Source: Natronincola peptidivorans
GTDB lineage: Bacteria; Bacillota; Clostridia; Peptostreptococcales; Natronincolaceae
DNA: 64,000 nucleotides
Assembly (NCBI RefSeq): GCF_900111615.1
Contig: NZ_FOHU01000008.1
Location: forward strand, 1 to 64,000
Reading direction: 5' to 3'
Shown here one piece after another: positions 36,567 through 44,280 of this stretch. Positions within the stretch are counted from its first letter, which is position 1, and the number at the start of each line of letters is the position of its first letter. The notes under the pieces are model-generated. The model was not told the DNA's origin and made no database searches. It worked only from the letters and a program-made list of their open reading frames with translations. A program made the position numbers and the translations under genes.

Positions 36567-37100
36567 ATTCATAAAGACTTTTATTTCATTCAGCGGCCAT
36601 ATTCTTAATAGTACCTTGCCTATGATTTTATCCTTTTTTACACAACAAAATCTTCTGCTGTCGTTGCTATTGTTTCTGTTATCACCTAGTACAAAAACTG
36701 TACTCTTTCCTACTACACCTTCGGTATATGGATAATCTTTGCATAAATACTCTTCATCACAGACATAGCATTCTGTTACTTCTTTATTATTTATAAATAG
36801 AACACCCTCATCTATAAGGTATTGATCATCTTCTAGGGCAATTACTCTTTTTACAAAGAGTTCATCCCTATTAAGTTCTTCCGGTGCTTCAAAAATAATC
36901 ATATCCCCTCTTTTGAGATTATTTTTGAAATAGGGCAGCTTAACAAATAGTAGCCTATTGGACGGATTTATTGTTGGATACATTGAATCTCCTTCAACGA
37001 TAGCCACACTTAATACATAATAATCTACTATGAAAAACAATAGCAGGACAACTATGACGATTTTTAATAATCGATAGTAATTAGAATTAATATTCTTCAT
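36555..37100 (-). CDS. Signal peptidase I (cysteine-rich variant)
   Basis: A type I signal peptidase of 181 residues that removes signal peptides from exported proteins. One N-terminal membrane helix (about 11-30) precedes the catalytic serine 39 in VEGDSMYPT; the general-base lysine 84 is in LFVKRVIAL, and GDNRNNSNDSR is the conserved box E. Unusual for the family is a group of five cysteines in the extracytoplasmic part: CYVCDEEYLC and CC in RRFCCVKKD. I start at ATG 37100 behind GGAAGTGA; a TTG at 37115 is less likely. It follows a DMT transporter gene. A second, ordinary signal peptidase is encoded at 41135-41698. Confidence 0.9.
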   Translation of the reverse strand: MKNINSNYYRLLKIVIVVLLLFFIVDYYVLSVAIVEGDSMYPTINPSNRLLFVKLPYFKNNLKRGDMIIFEAPEELNRDELFVKRVIALEDDQYLIDEGVLFINNKEVTECYVCDEEYLCKDYPYTEGVVGKSTVFVLGDNRNNSNDSRRFCCVKKDKIIGKVLLRIWPLNEIKVFMNPTN

Positions 37101-37142
37101 CCTATCACTTCCCAAAATGATTTAGGTAGACCAAACTATAAT

Positions 37143-38072
37143 TTAACCTTCATTTTGTATATTCATAGATGTCTTTTTTTGCAGCTTATGCTCTTTAACT
37201 GCAGAAGTCATAAAAATATAGAGACCTATCAAGATTAACATGGCGCTAATGCTTTGCCAAAAGGTTGGTACTTCTTTTAAAAGAAGAATAGCTAATACTG
37301 TTGCTCCTACTGGTTCCCCCAACATAGCAGTAGATACCTTATTGGCTTCTATATACCGGAGACACCAGTTAAATATAGTATGACCTCCAACTGTGCATAC
37401 CAGTGCCATAGCTGTAAAGAAAGCATAATCCTGTAAAGTATAACCAAAGAAAGGTGCATTAAGTAAAATGTTAATAATTATAAATAATAAAGCACAGCTA
37501 CCGTAAACTACAAATCCGTAGGTTAATGTAGATACTCTTTTTCTAATACCTCTTCCCATGATGATGTACAATGCTCCAAAAAACCCACCTAATAATGCCA
37601 AGAAATCTCCATATAGATATCCTTCTCCAATTTGAAAATCAGATATCCCCATAATACTGCTTCCAAAAATAGCTATCAATAAACCTACCACGCTTACTTT
37701 GTTTAATTTTTCACTATATAAAACATACCCTATTATAGCAGTAAAAATTGGCTGTAATCCTACTAAAACAGTGGAAGAAGCAACAGAGGTATACTGCAGA
37801 GAAGTAATCCATGTAAGAAAATGTAAAGCTAAAAAGCCTCCACTTAAACAGCATAAAAAGATATCCTTGACTGTTAGCTTTTTTATTTCTGACTGTCCCT
37901 TTGTCAGTGCTACTGGCAAAAACACTAGAAAAGTGATAGCCATACGATACATAGCAATAATACTTGAAGGAGCTGAAGTATTTCTAACAAATATTGCCGA
38001 AAAGGAAACACTAATAATACCTATAAACAAGATAAAATACACTTTATTGATCTTTTGTTTTTCCTCCACCAT
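37143..38072 (-). CDS. DMT superfamily (EamA) transporter
   Basis: A 309-residue membrane protein with about ten hydrophobic helices in two EamA halves (roughly 10-145 and 155-295). Family features are the IIAMYRMAITFLVFLP segment after the first helix, SVASSTVLVGLQPIFTAIIGYVLY at the end of the first half, and the matching KVSTAMLGEPVGATVLAILLLKE in the second half. Such transporters export amino acids, nucleotides or other metabolites; the substrate is unknown. The second of two adjacent ATG codons is used because AGGAGGG is too near the first. The gene starts nine bases after the DUF456 gene. Confidence 0.9.
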   Translation of the reverse strand: MVEEKQKINKVYFILFIGIISVSFSAIFVRNTSAPSSIIAMYRMAITFLVFLPVALTKGQSEIKKLTVKDIFLCCLSGGFLALHFLTWITSLQYTSVASSTVLVGLQPIFTAIIGYVLYSEKLNKVSVVGLLIAIFGSSIMGISDFQIGEGYLYGDFLALLGGFFGALYIIMGRGIRKRVSTLTYGFVVYGSCALLFIIINILLNAPFFGYTLQDYAFFTAMALVCTVGGHTIFNWCLRYIEANKVSTAMLGEPVGATVLAILLLKEVPTFWQSISAMLILIGLYIFMTSAVKEHKLQKKTSMNIQNEG

Positions 38073-38081
38073 CATGCCCTC

Positions 38082-38561
38082 CTAATATGTTAGATAGATA
38101 AAAATTCCAAGCATAATTCCTGTCATTGCAACTTTTACAATAAGACTAATAAGATACCCTACCACTCCAGCACTTCCAGTTTTTATTGCTTCTATTAATT
38201 CTTTTCCCATGAACAGTTCTCCAAGGATTAACCCTATTACCTGCCCTATTAATAGACCAATAATATTAAAAACCATTAGTCCCAAGAACCCTCCTATAAT
38301 CATTCCTGCCATGCCCCATATAGATGCATTAAATTTCTTAGCGGTGATGAAGGAAGCTAGGTAGTCTACAGTTATTGTAATAAGGGTTAATATGGCAAAT
38401 AATGTGAGCCAATAAGGAGTAATCACTATGAAATCGGTTCCATAGCTATATAAGGCTATCCCTATTAACACTAGCATCGGACCAGGTAAAATAGGAAAAA
38501 AGACACCTGCCACTCCTAAAAGAATCAAGGCAAAACTGATAACAATATATATGTTTTCCAT
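38082..38561 (-). CDS. DUF456 family membrane protein
   Basis: A small membrane protein of 159 residues with four or five hydrophobic helices, rich in glycine. The DUF456 pattern is seen in FALILLGVAGVFFPILPGPMLVLIGI near the start, the charged YLASFITAKKFNASIWG turn and the glycine-zipper-like GMIIGGFLGL and IGLLIGQVIGLILGELF helices. The function of the family is unknown. I choose ATG 38561 with AGGTG upstream over a GTG three codons earlier. It heads a probable three-gene unit with the DMT transporter and signal peptidase. Confidence 0.87.
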   Translation of the reverse strand: MENIYIVISFALILLGVAGVFFPILPGPMLVLIGIALYSYGTDFIVITPYWLTLFAILTLITITVDYLASFITAKKFNASIWGMAGMIIGGFLGLMVFNIIGLLIGQVIGLILGELFMGKELIEAIKTGSAGVVGYLISLIVKVAMTGIMLGIFIYLTY

Positions 38562-38702
38562 CCATAACACCTACACTTATATATTTCTAAGTTTATCTTT
38601 AAAACCCTTTATTTATTATAACTATTTTAGCATTCTTTATTAAGTAAGTTACTTGGATTGATAGATTATTTATATTATAAATCATTCATAAATAGAAATG
38701 TA

Positions 38703-38737
38703 AATAAAATAAGATAGAGTGTTTATACCTCTATCTT
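38703..38737 (-). terminator. Intrinsic terminator of the TGS/uridine kinase gene
   Basis: AAGATAGAG and CTCTATCTT form a perfect 9-bp stem, followed by ATTTTATTTA on the minus strand. Confidence 0.82.
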
Positions 38738-38747
38738 ATCCTTGGTT

Positions 38748-40436
38748 TTAATCAGCAGCATGATGAAAAGCGCTTCCCCCTATAAACTCTCTTAGTATAG
38801 AAGTTCTAGGAATATCTATTTCCTTTTCTAAAGCTACAAAATAGCTTAAGAATTTAAGCAGACGCTTTGCCTCAGAATAATATATGCTAGTATTATCTAC
38901 CTGTCTTAGTAGCGGCTCCGCATATTTTTTCAATATACTTAGTTCATAAAATAAAGCTGAATTAAACATTGCATCGGCTTCTTCTTGGAACGGAAAAATA
39001 TTTTTTTCTTCACCACGTCTTACAGAATACCACATTGCTAAAGTATCTTCAGCATTTTTTGAACGATATTTACTGTCTCTAACAATTCTTCTAATCAATC
39101 TACTGTCAGTCGTCGGTATTCTATTGTGTTCATCGATATTTAGCTGTGTTAATGCGCTGATATAAATCTTAAACTTTTTATTTTTAGGAATAGCAGCAGT
39201 TAACTCATCATTTAAAGCATGAATGCCTTCCAGTATGATGGGTTGATCAGGTTCTATTCGTATTTTCTTTCCATTATATTCTCTTCTACCCGTATGAAAG
39301 TTAAAGGTAGGTATTTCTACTTCCTCTCCTGCTGTAATCCTTTCCAGGTCTTTATTAAACAACTTCAAATCAATTGCATACAGAGATTCAAAATCATATT
39401 GTCCTTTTTCATCTAATGGTGTATCCTGCCTATTGACAAAATAATCGTCTAAAGAAATCGAAATAGGTTTAACCCCGTTTACCTTTAACTGAATCATTAA
39501 TCTTTCTGCAAAGGTAGTTTTTCCTGAGGAGGATGGTCCCGCTATCAAAACCACTTGTTTTTCATCAAGATTTTCAGTGATACTATCTGCCAGCTCAGCT
39601 ATTTTCTTTTCGTGTAATCCTTCTGCAATTCTTATAAATTCTGCTTCTTTTTGAGTAATAATGAGGTCATTTAATGCTGCTACGTAATCAATCTCTAATA
39701 TTTCTCCCCATTTCTCAGATTCTCTAAAAACCTTAAAGAGCTTTGGATGTTCGTGAAATACTGGAAGCTTTCCTCCATCCTCTGCTCTAGGAAACTGTAG
39801 TACAATTCCTGGGGCATAAAATTGCAATTTAAAATCTTTTAAATATCCTGTAGAAGGTACCATATAACCATAAAAATAATTCTTTAGCCAACCACACTGA
39901 TAGATGTTCACATAGGGTTTTTCTCTATATTTCAATAAACGAACCTTTCCGATTTGTCCATATTCCCGGAAAATATCCTTTGCTTCATCTACAGGAATTC
40001 TACTTTTCTCGAACTGGGTATCCTCAGTAATAATTTCCTGCATTCGTTTTTCAATTCTAGCTGTATCTTCTAATTCTATAGGCCTTTTATAATGGACCTC
40101 ACAATATAATCCTTTACTAATAGAATGTTCTACCGAAACCTTGCATCCTGAAAAAAGCTCCATACATGCTCTAATAAATACAAAAGACAAGCTTCTTTGA
40201 TAAATTCTTGATCCAATTGTCGTGCTTATATCTACAAATTTTATTTCGCAATCTTCGTTTAAAGGGTATTTTAACTCTTTTAATTGATTCTCTACAATAG
40301 CTGCAACAATAAGATAATTTTCTTTTTTTTGAAAATCCTTCGCTATCTCTTCTAATAAAATACCTTTTTCATACTTGAATGGTCCTTTATCGTTTATGGT
40401 AATAGCTATGTAGTTTTTTTCCTTATTATTTCCCAT
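38748..40436 (-). CDS. Nucleoside kinase fused to TGS and threonyl-tRNA-synthetase-like editing domains
   Basis: A 562-residue multidomain protein. The N-terminal part (about 10-75) is a TGS domain, followed by a region like the threonyl/alanyl-tRNA synthetase second additional domain (about 80-250). The C-terminal 280 residues form a P-loop uridine kinase/phosphoribulokinase-type domain with Walker A LIAGPSSSGKTTFAERL, SISLDDYFVNRQDTP, and ILEGIHALND. The editing-like domain lacks an obvious HxxxH zinc motif (HSISKGLYCEVH contains only parts). NCBI-style naming calls such proteins nucleoside kinases; whether they phosphorylate uridine or a tRNA-linked nucleotide is not shown. Single gene with its own terminator. 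Confidence 0.87.
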   Translation of the reverse strand: MGNNKEKNYIAITINDKGPFKYEKGILLEEIAKDFQKKENYLIVAAIVENQLKELKYPLNEDCEIKFVDISTTIGSRIYQRSLSFVFIRACMELFSGCKVSVEHSISKGLYCEVHYKRPIELEDTARIEKRMQEIITEDTQFEKSRIPVDEAKDIFREYGQIGKVRLLKYREKPYVNIYQCGWLKNYFYGYMVPSTGYLKDFKLQFYAPGIVLQFPRAEDGGKLPVFHEHPKLFKVFRESEKWGEILEIDYVAALNDLIITQKEAEFIRIAEGLHEKKIAELADSITENLDEKQVVLIAGPSSSGKTTFAERLMIQLKVNGVKPISISLDDYFVNRQDTPLDEKGQYDFESLYAIDLKLFNKDLERITAGEEVEIPTFNFHTGRREYNGKKIRIEPDQPIILEGIHALNDELTAAIPKNKKFKIYISALTQLNIDEHNRIPTTDSRLIRRIVRDSKYRSKNAEDTLAMWYSVRRGEEKNIFPFQEEADAMFNSALFYELSILKKYAEPLLRQVDNTSIYYSEAKRLLKFLSYFVALEKEIDIPRTSILREFIGGSAFHHAAD

Positions 40437-40587
40437 CGTAAAGTCCCCCTATAGATTTTTTCTAATTAGATAGTTTCTACTCCCTTATATTATATACTTT
40501 TTTTATAGATAATAACAAGCGAACTCATTTGAGTAAGCTAGAAGATTTACTAGCACATAGAGAATTTTTGAAATGTAAAGAATATTA

Positions 40588-40613
40588 ATCCCTAGCACCT
40601 ATATGCTAGGGAT
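40588..40613. terminator. Hairpin after the CBS-domain gene, possible terminator
   Basis: ATCCCTAGCA and TGCTAGGGAT form a perfect 10-bp stem with a 6-base loop, about 23 bases beyond the CBS gene stop. On the minus strand it is followed only by TAATATTCTTT, so termination is likely but not certain. Confidence 0.6.
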
Positions 40614-40635
40614 AAGTGTTTTTAAATGTATTTAA

Positions 40636-41064
40636 CTACATCATTGGACGACTGGGTAAAGAGATATCACTTAAAGCTTTACCTGCATCATCTACATAAA
40701 TATTTCTCACAGCCAAATCTCCAATGGAAACTACTCCAACTAACTTACCATTTTCGATCACCGGTAGCCTTCTTATCTGATTTTGTGCCATTATTCTTGC
40801 TGCTTCATGGACATGACTATCAGGTGAGATTGCAATTAGCTCCTTAGACATCACTTTATCTACCTGGTCAGATGCTTGAAAACCGTCTACTATACCTCTT
40901 ACTACAATGTCCCTGTCCGTAACAATGCCTACTACATGATTTTGACTATCGCATATAGGGATAGAGCCTACATTTAGCTCCTTCATTTTTCTTGCTATTT
41001 CATCAATAGTAGAATTTGCATTGGCAGCTGATACATGGTTCGTCATAATCTCTCTTACTTTCAT
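40636..41064 (-). CDS. CBS-domain pair protein
   Basis: A 142-residue protein made of two CBS domains in tandem: VREIMTNHVSAANANSTIDEIARKM with VGSIPICDSQNHVVGIVTDRDIV, and KVMSKELIAISPDSHVHEAARIM with IRRLPVIENGKLVGVVSIGDLA. Such stand-alone pairs bind adenosine nucleotides and often sense the energy state. It resembles the Bacillus YhcV/Ylbb-type proteins; the partner is unknown. The ATG at 41064 has AGGAGG eight bases upstream and is preferred to the ATG at 41070. Confidence 0.93.
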   Translation of the reverse strand: MKVREIMTNHVSAANANSTIDEIARKMKELNVGSIPICDSQNHVVGIVTDRDIVVRGIVDGFQASDQVDKVMSKELIAISPDSHVHEAARIMAQNQIRRLPVIENGKLVGVVSIGDLAVRNIYVDDAGKALSDISLPSRPMM

Positions 41065-41134
41065 TATCATTACCTCCTAAATATATTCTCAGTATATGTT
41101 TTACTATTAAGGAGGTTTTTATGAGTGGAAAATA

Positions 41135-41698
41135 TTAATTTAGTGCAGTTCTTTCATCAGCATTAACAGGTGAATACTTGGATAGGAAACCTAATCTATT
41201 GAGTGGGTACAAACGTAAAAAGGCTTTCCCAATAATGTCATCTTCATCTACTAATCCTAAGACATCATCTCTACTATCTAAACTATTCCTTCTATTATCT
41301 CCCATGGTAAATATTTTACCTTCAGGTATTACCATGTGAATATTGCCTTCTGTATAAGGATCTACTAAATAAGGTTCTTGTAGATAATCACCATTTATAA
41401 ATACTTTTCCATCAGTAATAACGATTTCTTCTCCTGGTAAAGCAATGACTCTTTTTATTAGTAGTTTGTCTTTCCCATTTACGGTTTTAAGTGGAGATCT
41501 AAATACGATTATATCTCCTCTTTTGGGTGTTCCTTGCTTATACAGCAATCGATTTACAATTAAAAAATTATTTTCATCTAATGTTGGAATCATAGAATAA
41601 TTTTTGACAATGGTTGGTTTAATAAAAGTAGTTATCACCAATGCAATTATCAAGGATAGAACTATTGTTTTAACCCATTCCATTATTTCTTTTTTCAT
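41135..41698 (-). CDS. lepB: Signal peptidase I
   Basis: A 187-residue type I signal peptidase. An N-terminal membrane anchor (about 11-26) is followed by the catalytic serine 35 in NYSMIPT, the catalytic lysine 82 in LLIKRVIALPGE, and MGDNRRNSLDSRD near the C-terminus. The length and motifs are those of the common Gram-positive enzyme. GGGGGA lies upstream of the ATG. It has no cysteines, in contrast to the second signal peptidase in the window. Confidence 0.95.
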   Translation of the reverse strand: MKKEIMEWVKTIVLSLIIALVITTFIKPTIVKNYSMIPTLDENNFLIVNRLLYKQGTPKRGDIIVFRSPLKTVNGKDKLLIKRVIALPGEEIVITDGKVFINGDYLQEPYLVDPYTEGNIHMVIPEGKIFTMGDNRRNSLDSRDDVLGLVDEDDIIGKAFLRLYPLNRLGFLSKYSPVNADERTALN

Positions 41699-42011
41699 CT
41701 TCTGTCCCCCAGTCTTTATTTCACAATAAAACGAGACTTATTATAGATAGGTAGCTATTCAAAATCTTTAGTTTTGAGATAGGCACTTATACAGAGTGCA
41801 GGTTTGCATTTTAACTTTTGTGGCAGTCATTTCATTTGTTTACCTAGAGGAATTTTTGATTCTACTAAATAGAGTTCATATTATTTCCACAATGTAATAC
41901 TTGATCTGCCTTTTTTTAAATAAGTATTCATTCTAGTAGTGCATCAATTATAAATCTCTTTTACCATTTTATCACTGTAATATATGTAAAGCAACTATAA
42001 GTAACGATGGC
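41699..42011. other. Intergenic region without a recognised gene
   Basis: About 310 AT-rich bases between the signal peptidase and YtxJ-like genes, both on the minus strand. It should hold the signal peptidase promoter, but I found no convincing -35/-10 pair, RNA or small gene. Confidence 0.5.
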
Positions 42012-42368
42012 TTAGATGAAGATAAACTCGTTGACTACTTCAGTTAAAATGTCGAAGGTAATATTGTTCTGTTGATCATCCCACACAACCTCTTCCTCCA
42101 TTACCAGCATAAGTTGAGGTGTTTCGTGGTTGATTTCTAAAATTTCTACTATTTCCTCTGACACTTCTATATACTCTCTTACATCAACCATTGCAAACAT
42201 TAAATCTTCTTGATTTTCATCTATGAACTGAATATATATATGATAGGCCTCTTCACTCTCAGCAATCGTAACGTCATGTTTAAAAATAAAAACGGGTTTC
42301 TTATTGGATTTCTTTATTATTTTGTCTAACTCATCTACTGTAGTAATTTTTTTTAATCCTTTAGCCAT
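42012..42368 (-). CDS. YtxJ/BrxC-like thioredoxin-fold protein lacking the active-site cysteine
   Basis: A 118-residue protein that resembles the YtxJ (monothiol bacilliredoxin BrxC, DUF2847) family: the KKITTVDELDKIIKKS opening, FIFKHDVTIAESEEAYHIY, VDVREYIEVSEEIVEIL and NHETPQLMLVMEEEVVWDDQQNNIT match the family's strands in order and length. In true bacilliredoxins the FKH segment continues TTCPIS, with the redox cysteine; here it reads DVTIAES, and the protein has no cysteine at all. It therefore cannot be a thiol oxidoreductase in the known way. The ATG has GGGGAGGG upstream. It stands alone between two intergenic gaps. Confidence 0.75.
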   Translation of the reverse strand: MAKGLKKITTVDELDKIIKKSNKKPVFIFKHDVTIAESEEAYHIYIQFIDENQEDLMFAMVDVREYIEVSEEIVEILEINHETPQLMLVMEEEVVWDDQQNNITFDILTEVVNEFIFI

Positions 42369-42546
42369 TTCATTCCCTCCCCTTTAAATCATTCTTTTAG
42401 AATTATATATTTATTCATTTTTATTACTTCTATATTATTGTTTTAGTCATATTATAACTGCTTGAATAAATAATATGTAATTTATTTGAATTAATTACAG
42501 TACTTTTTTTATAGTTATGTGTTAATATTTACATTCATAACTTTTA

Positions 42547-42576
42547 TTGAAATAGTGATAGAACTTATGGTATGCT
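42547..42576 (+). promoter_or_regulatory. Possible promoter of the MltG-like membrane protein gene
   Basis: TTGAAA (42547-42552), 18-base spacer, TATGCT (42571-42576), about 35 bases before the start codon. Confidence 0.5.
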
Positions 42577-42610
42577 TAAGTATATATTAAGAATAAAAGG
42601 TGGTAAACAA

Positions 42611-43120
42611 ATGGAAAAGATTAGAGATATACTGCATGACTTTAGCGATGTGTTTATAGCTATTATTATTACTGTTACTATGTTAGTGGTTGTAGCGTGG
42701 AATCTAGGTGATTGGTTTGATGATAATAATACAGCCTCTGCAATAGATACAGCATCAACGATTGAAGAAAGCAATAAAGAGATCCAGTCAAAGCTACCGG
42801 AGATTGATTCTGAAATAGACGAAGCACCGGAAGAAACGGTAGTGGAAGAAGTACCACCTGTAGAAGAGTCTCAAGAAGAATCAAGTACGCCTATAGAGAT
42901 AACAGTTGTGGCAAGTAAGCAAATTACTATCCCTAATGGTACTCCCGGTGTAGGTGTTGCAAGAATACTTCAAGAAAATGGATTAATAGAAAATACACAA
43001 GACTTTATTAGAGTTGCAGAAGAACTAGATTTATCACTAAAATTAAAATCAGGAACTTTTCAAATACCAACGGATGCAACAATAGAGACGATGGTAAAAA
43101 TAATTGCTAGATCCAATTAA
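42611..43120 (+). CDS. Membrane-anchored protein with a C-terminal MltG (YceG)-type domain
   Basis: A 169-residue protein with one membrane helix (about 17-34), an acidic Glu/Pro-rich spacer (about 50-100) and a C-terminal domain of about 65 residues (TIPNGTPGVGVARILQENGLIENTQDFIRVAEELDL...LKSGTFQIP) that resembles the N-terminal LysM-like part of MltG endolytic transglycosylases. The catalytic domain of MltG is absent, so it is presumably not an enzyme; a cell-wall binding or sporulation role is conceivable. I start at ATG 42611 behind AAAGGTGG rather than at 42572. It ends at a 20-bp bidirectional terminator. Confidence 0.7.
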   Translation: MEKIRDILHDFSDVFIAIIITVTMLVVVAWNLGDWFDDNNTASAIDTASTIEESNKEIQSKLPEIDSEIDEAPEETVVEEVPPVEESQEESSTPIEITVVASKQITIPNGTPGVGVARILQENGLIENTQDFIRVAEELDLSLKLKSGTFQIPTDATIETMVKIIARSN

Positions 43121-43126
43121 GGATAT

Positions 43127-43177
43127 AAAACTCCAGTTTCACTTATACTATAGAATGATAAGTGAAACTGGAGTTTT
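43127..43177. terminator. Bidirectional intrinsic terminator
   Basis: A perfect 20-bp stem (43127-43146 with 43158-43177; inner part AGTTTCACTTAT/ATAAGTGAAACT) with AAAA and TTTT ends and an 11-base loop lies between the convergent MltG-like and PrsW genes. Confidence 0.92.
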
Positions 43178-43180
43178 CTT

Positions 43181-43888
43181 TTATTCTTCATCCTTAATTA
43201 TGCGATTATAGTTATCTCTACTATATTTGGTATACTTGTTTAATCGAATCAGATTGACTCTCCATAGGTAAATAACATAAGGAATAAATAAAAGCATTAG
43301 TAGTGGAATGCCTGCCATTAATATGAAATTAAATAATCCATGAAAAATAGCTGGAACCAAAAGCGATCTTGAAAAATATCTCCGTTTTTCCGCTGGATCT
43401 TCACTGAATTTTGCTAAAGAGAGATAATAACCCATAGTAACAGCAAATAGTATATGGGCTGGTACTGACAAAATTCCTCTCATAATACCTACATAATAAT
43501 TGCTGCTAAATCTAAATACTACATACATAATGTTCTCAACGGTGGCAAATCCTAAAGCTGAAAAAGCACAATACACAATTCCATCTAACTTTTCGTTAAA
43601 ATGTCGGCTATTATAGGCACTATATAAAACTACTGCTCTTTTGAAATACTCTTCTGTTACACCTGCTATGATAAAGGCTGTAAAAGCAGCTGCTAAGAGT
43701 CCAGTGAAAATATTCAATCTCAATAACAATCTTTGTACAATTAGTACAGGAATAACTGATAATGCACCTAACAGAAAAACCTTTGCTAATAAATGTAGCG
43801 GTTCTCTATCATATCTATCTGTAAGATAAATAGCCGTGGCAATAGCAATACTGGGTATAACTGCGATAACAAATAGTCTAATCCCCAT
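43181..43888 (-). CDS. PrsW family intramembrane metalloprotease
   Basis: A 235-residue membrane protein with about seven helices and the metalloprotease motifs of the PrsW family: GVTEEYFKRAVV (EExxK), FATVENIMYVV (ENxxY), LSVPAHILFAVTMG (H) and PAIFHGLFNFIL (H). In Bacillus subtilis PrsW makes the first cut in the anti-sigma factor RsiW; here no sigma/anti-sigma pair is adjacent. The ATG at 43888 is preceded by AAGGAGAG and preferred over the ATG at 43906. It converges with the MltG-like gene. Confidence 0.9.
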   Translation of the reverse strand: MGIRLFVIAVIPSIAIATAIYLTDRYDREPLHLLAKVFLLGALSVIPVLIVQRLLLRLNIFTGLLAAAFTAFIIAGVTEEYFKRAVVLYSAYNSRHFNEKLDGIVYCAFSALGFATVENIMYVVFRFSSNYYVGIMRGILSVPAHILFAVTMGYYLSLAKFSEDPAEKRRYFSRSLLVPAIFHGLFNFILMAGIPLLMLLFIPYVIYLWRVNLIRLNKYTKYSRDNYNRIIKDEE

Positions 43889-43981
43889 AATTCTCTCCTT
43901 CCTCATTATAATTACGATTTGTTATTATTATTAAATATAATTTCTTATCTATCCAAATATTTTATTCCTTTAATAACAAAA

Positions 43982-44005
43982 TAAGGATGCCAGTAATGGC
44001 ATCCA
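43982..44005 (-). terminator. Stem-loop terminator, first copy of a 24-bp duplication
   Basis: GGATGCCA/TGGCATCC with loop GTAA; on the minus strand it is followed by TTATTTTGTTATT, making it a probable terminator for the thioesterase gene. The same 24 bases recur at 44155-44178 on the other side of an inserted element. Confidence 0.7.
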
Positions 44006-44154
44006 GAGGTTGTTGAAAAAGTCAACAACCTCCAGACTGTTCAAAAATCTTCAGATTCAAGGCGCAAGAAAACCCAGCGACTGCAGCGTATACGTAATAC
44101 GTAAAGGTGCTGGGTTTTTGAAGTAAAGCAGAAGATGGAGGTTTTTCAACAGTC
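44006..44154. mobile_element. Short non-coding mobile-like element between 24-bp direct repeats
   Basis: A 149-base insert flanked by exact 24-bp direct repeats (43982-44005 and 44155-44178). It begins with an 11-bp hairpin, GAGGTTGTTGA/TCAACAACCTC (44006-44032). The core 44034-44155 has imperfect terminal inverted repeats, AGACTGTTCAAAAATCTTC on the left and AGACTGTTGAAAAACC... (to CATCTTC) from the right, nested AAAACCCAGC/GCTGGGTTTT arms and a central TACGTAATACGTA palindrome, so the RNA or single strand would fold into a long hairpin. No open frame exists. It resembles the palindromic repeats ending in TTTTTCAACAG that I recall from many bacterial genomes. The region 43889-44280 otherwise holds no gene. 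Confidence 0.7.
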
Positions 44155-44178
44155 TAAGGATGCCAGTAATGGCATCCA
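44155..44178. repeat. Second copy of the 24-bp direct repeat
   Basis: Exact copy of 43982-44005, itself a stem-loop, but without a T tract next to it. Confidence 0.85.
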
Positions 44179-44280
44179 AACCAGTTTATACCCTATCTCT
44201 CTCATTTTTAGTCTAAAAGCATTTTAAATAATGTAAATTTTGTAGGCTTTGCAATCCATTTCGATGCCCTTTACAGCATT

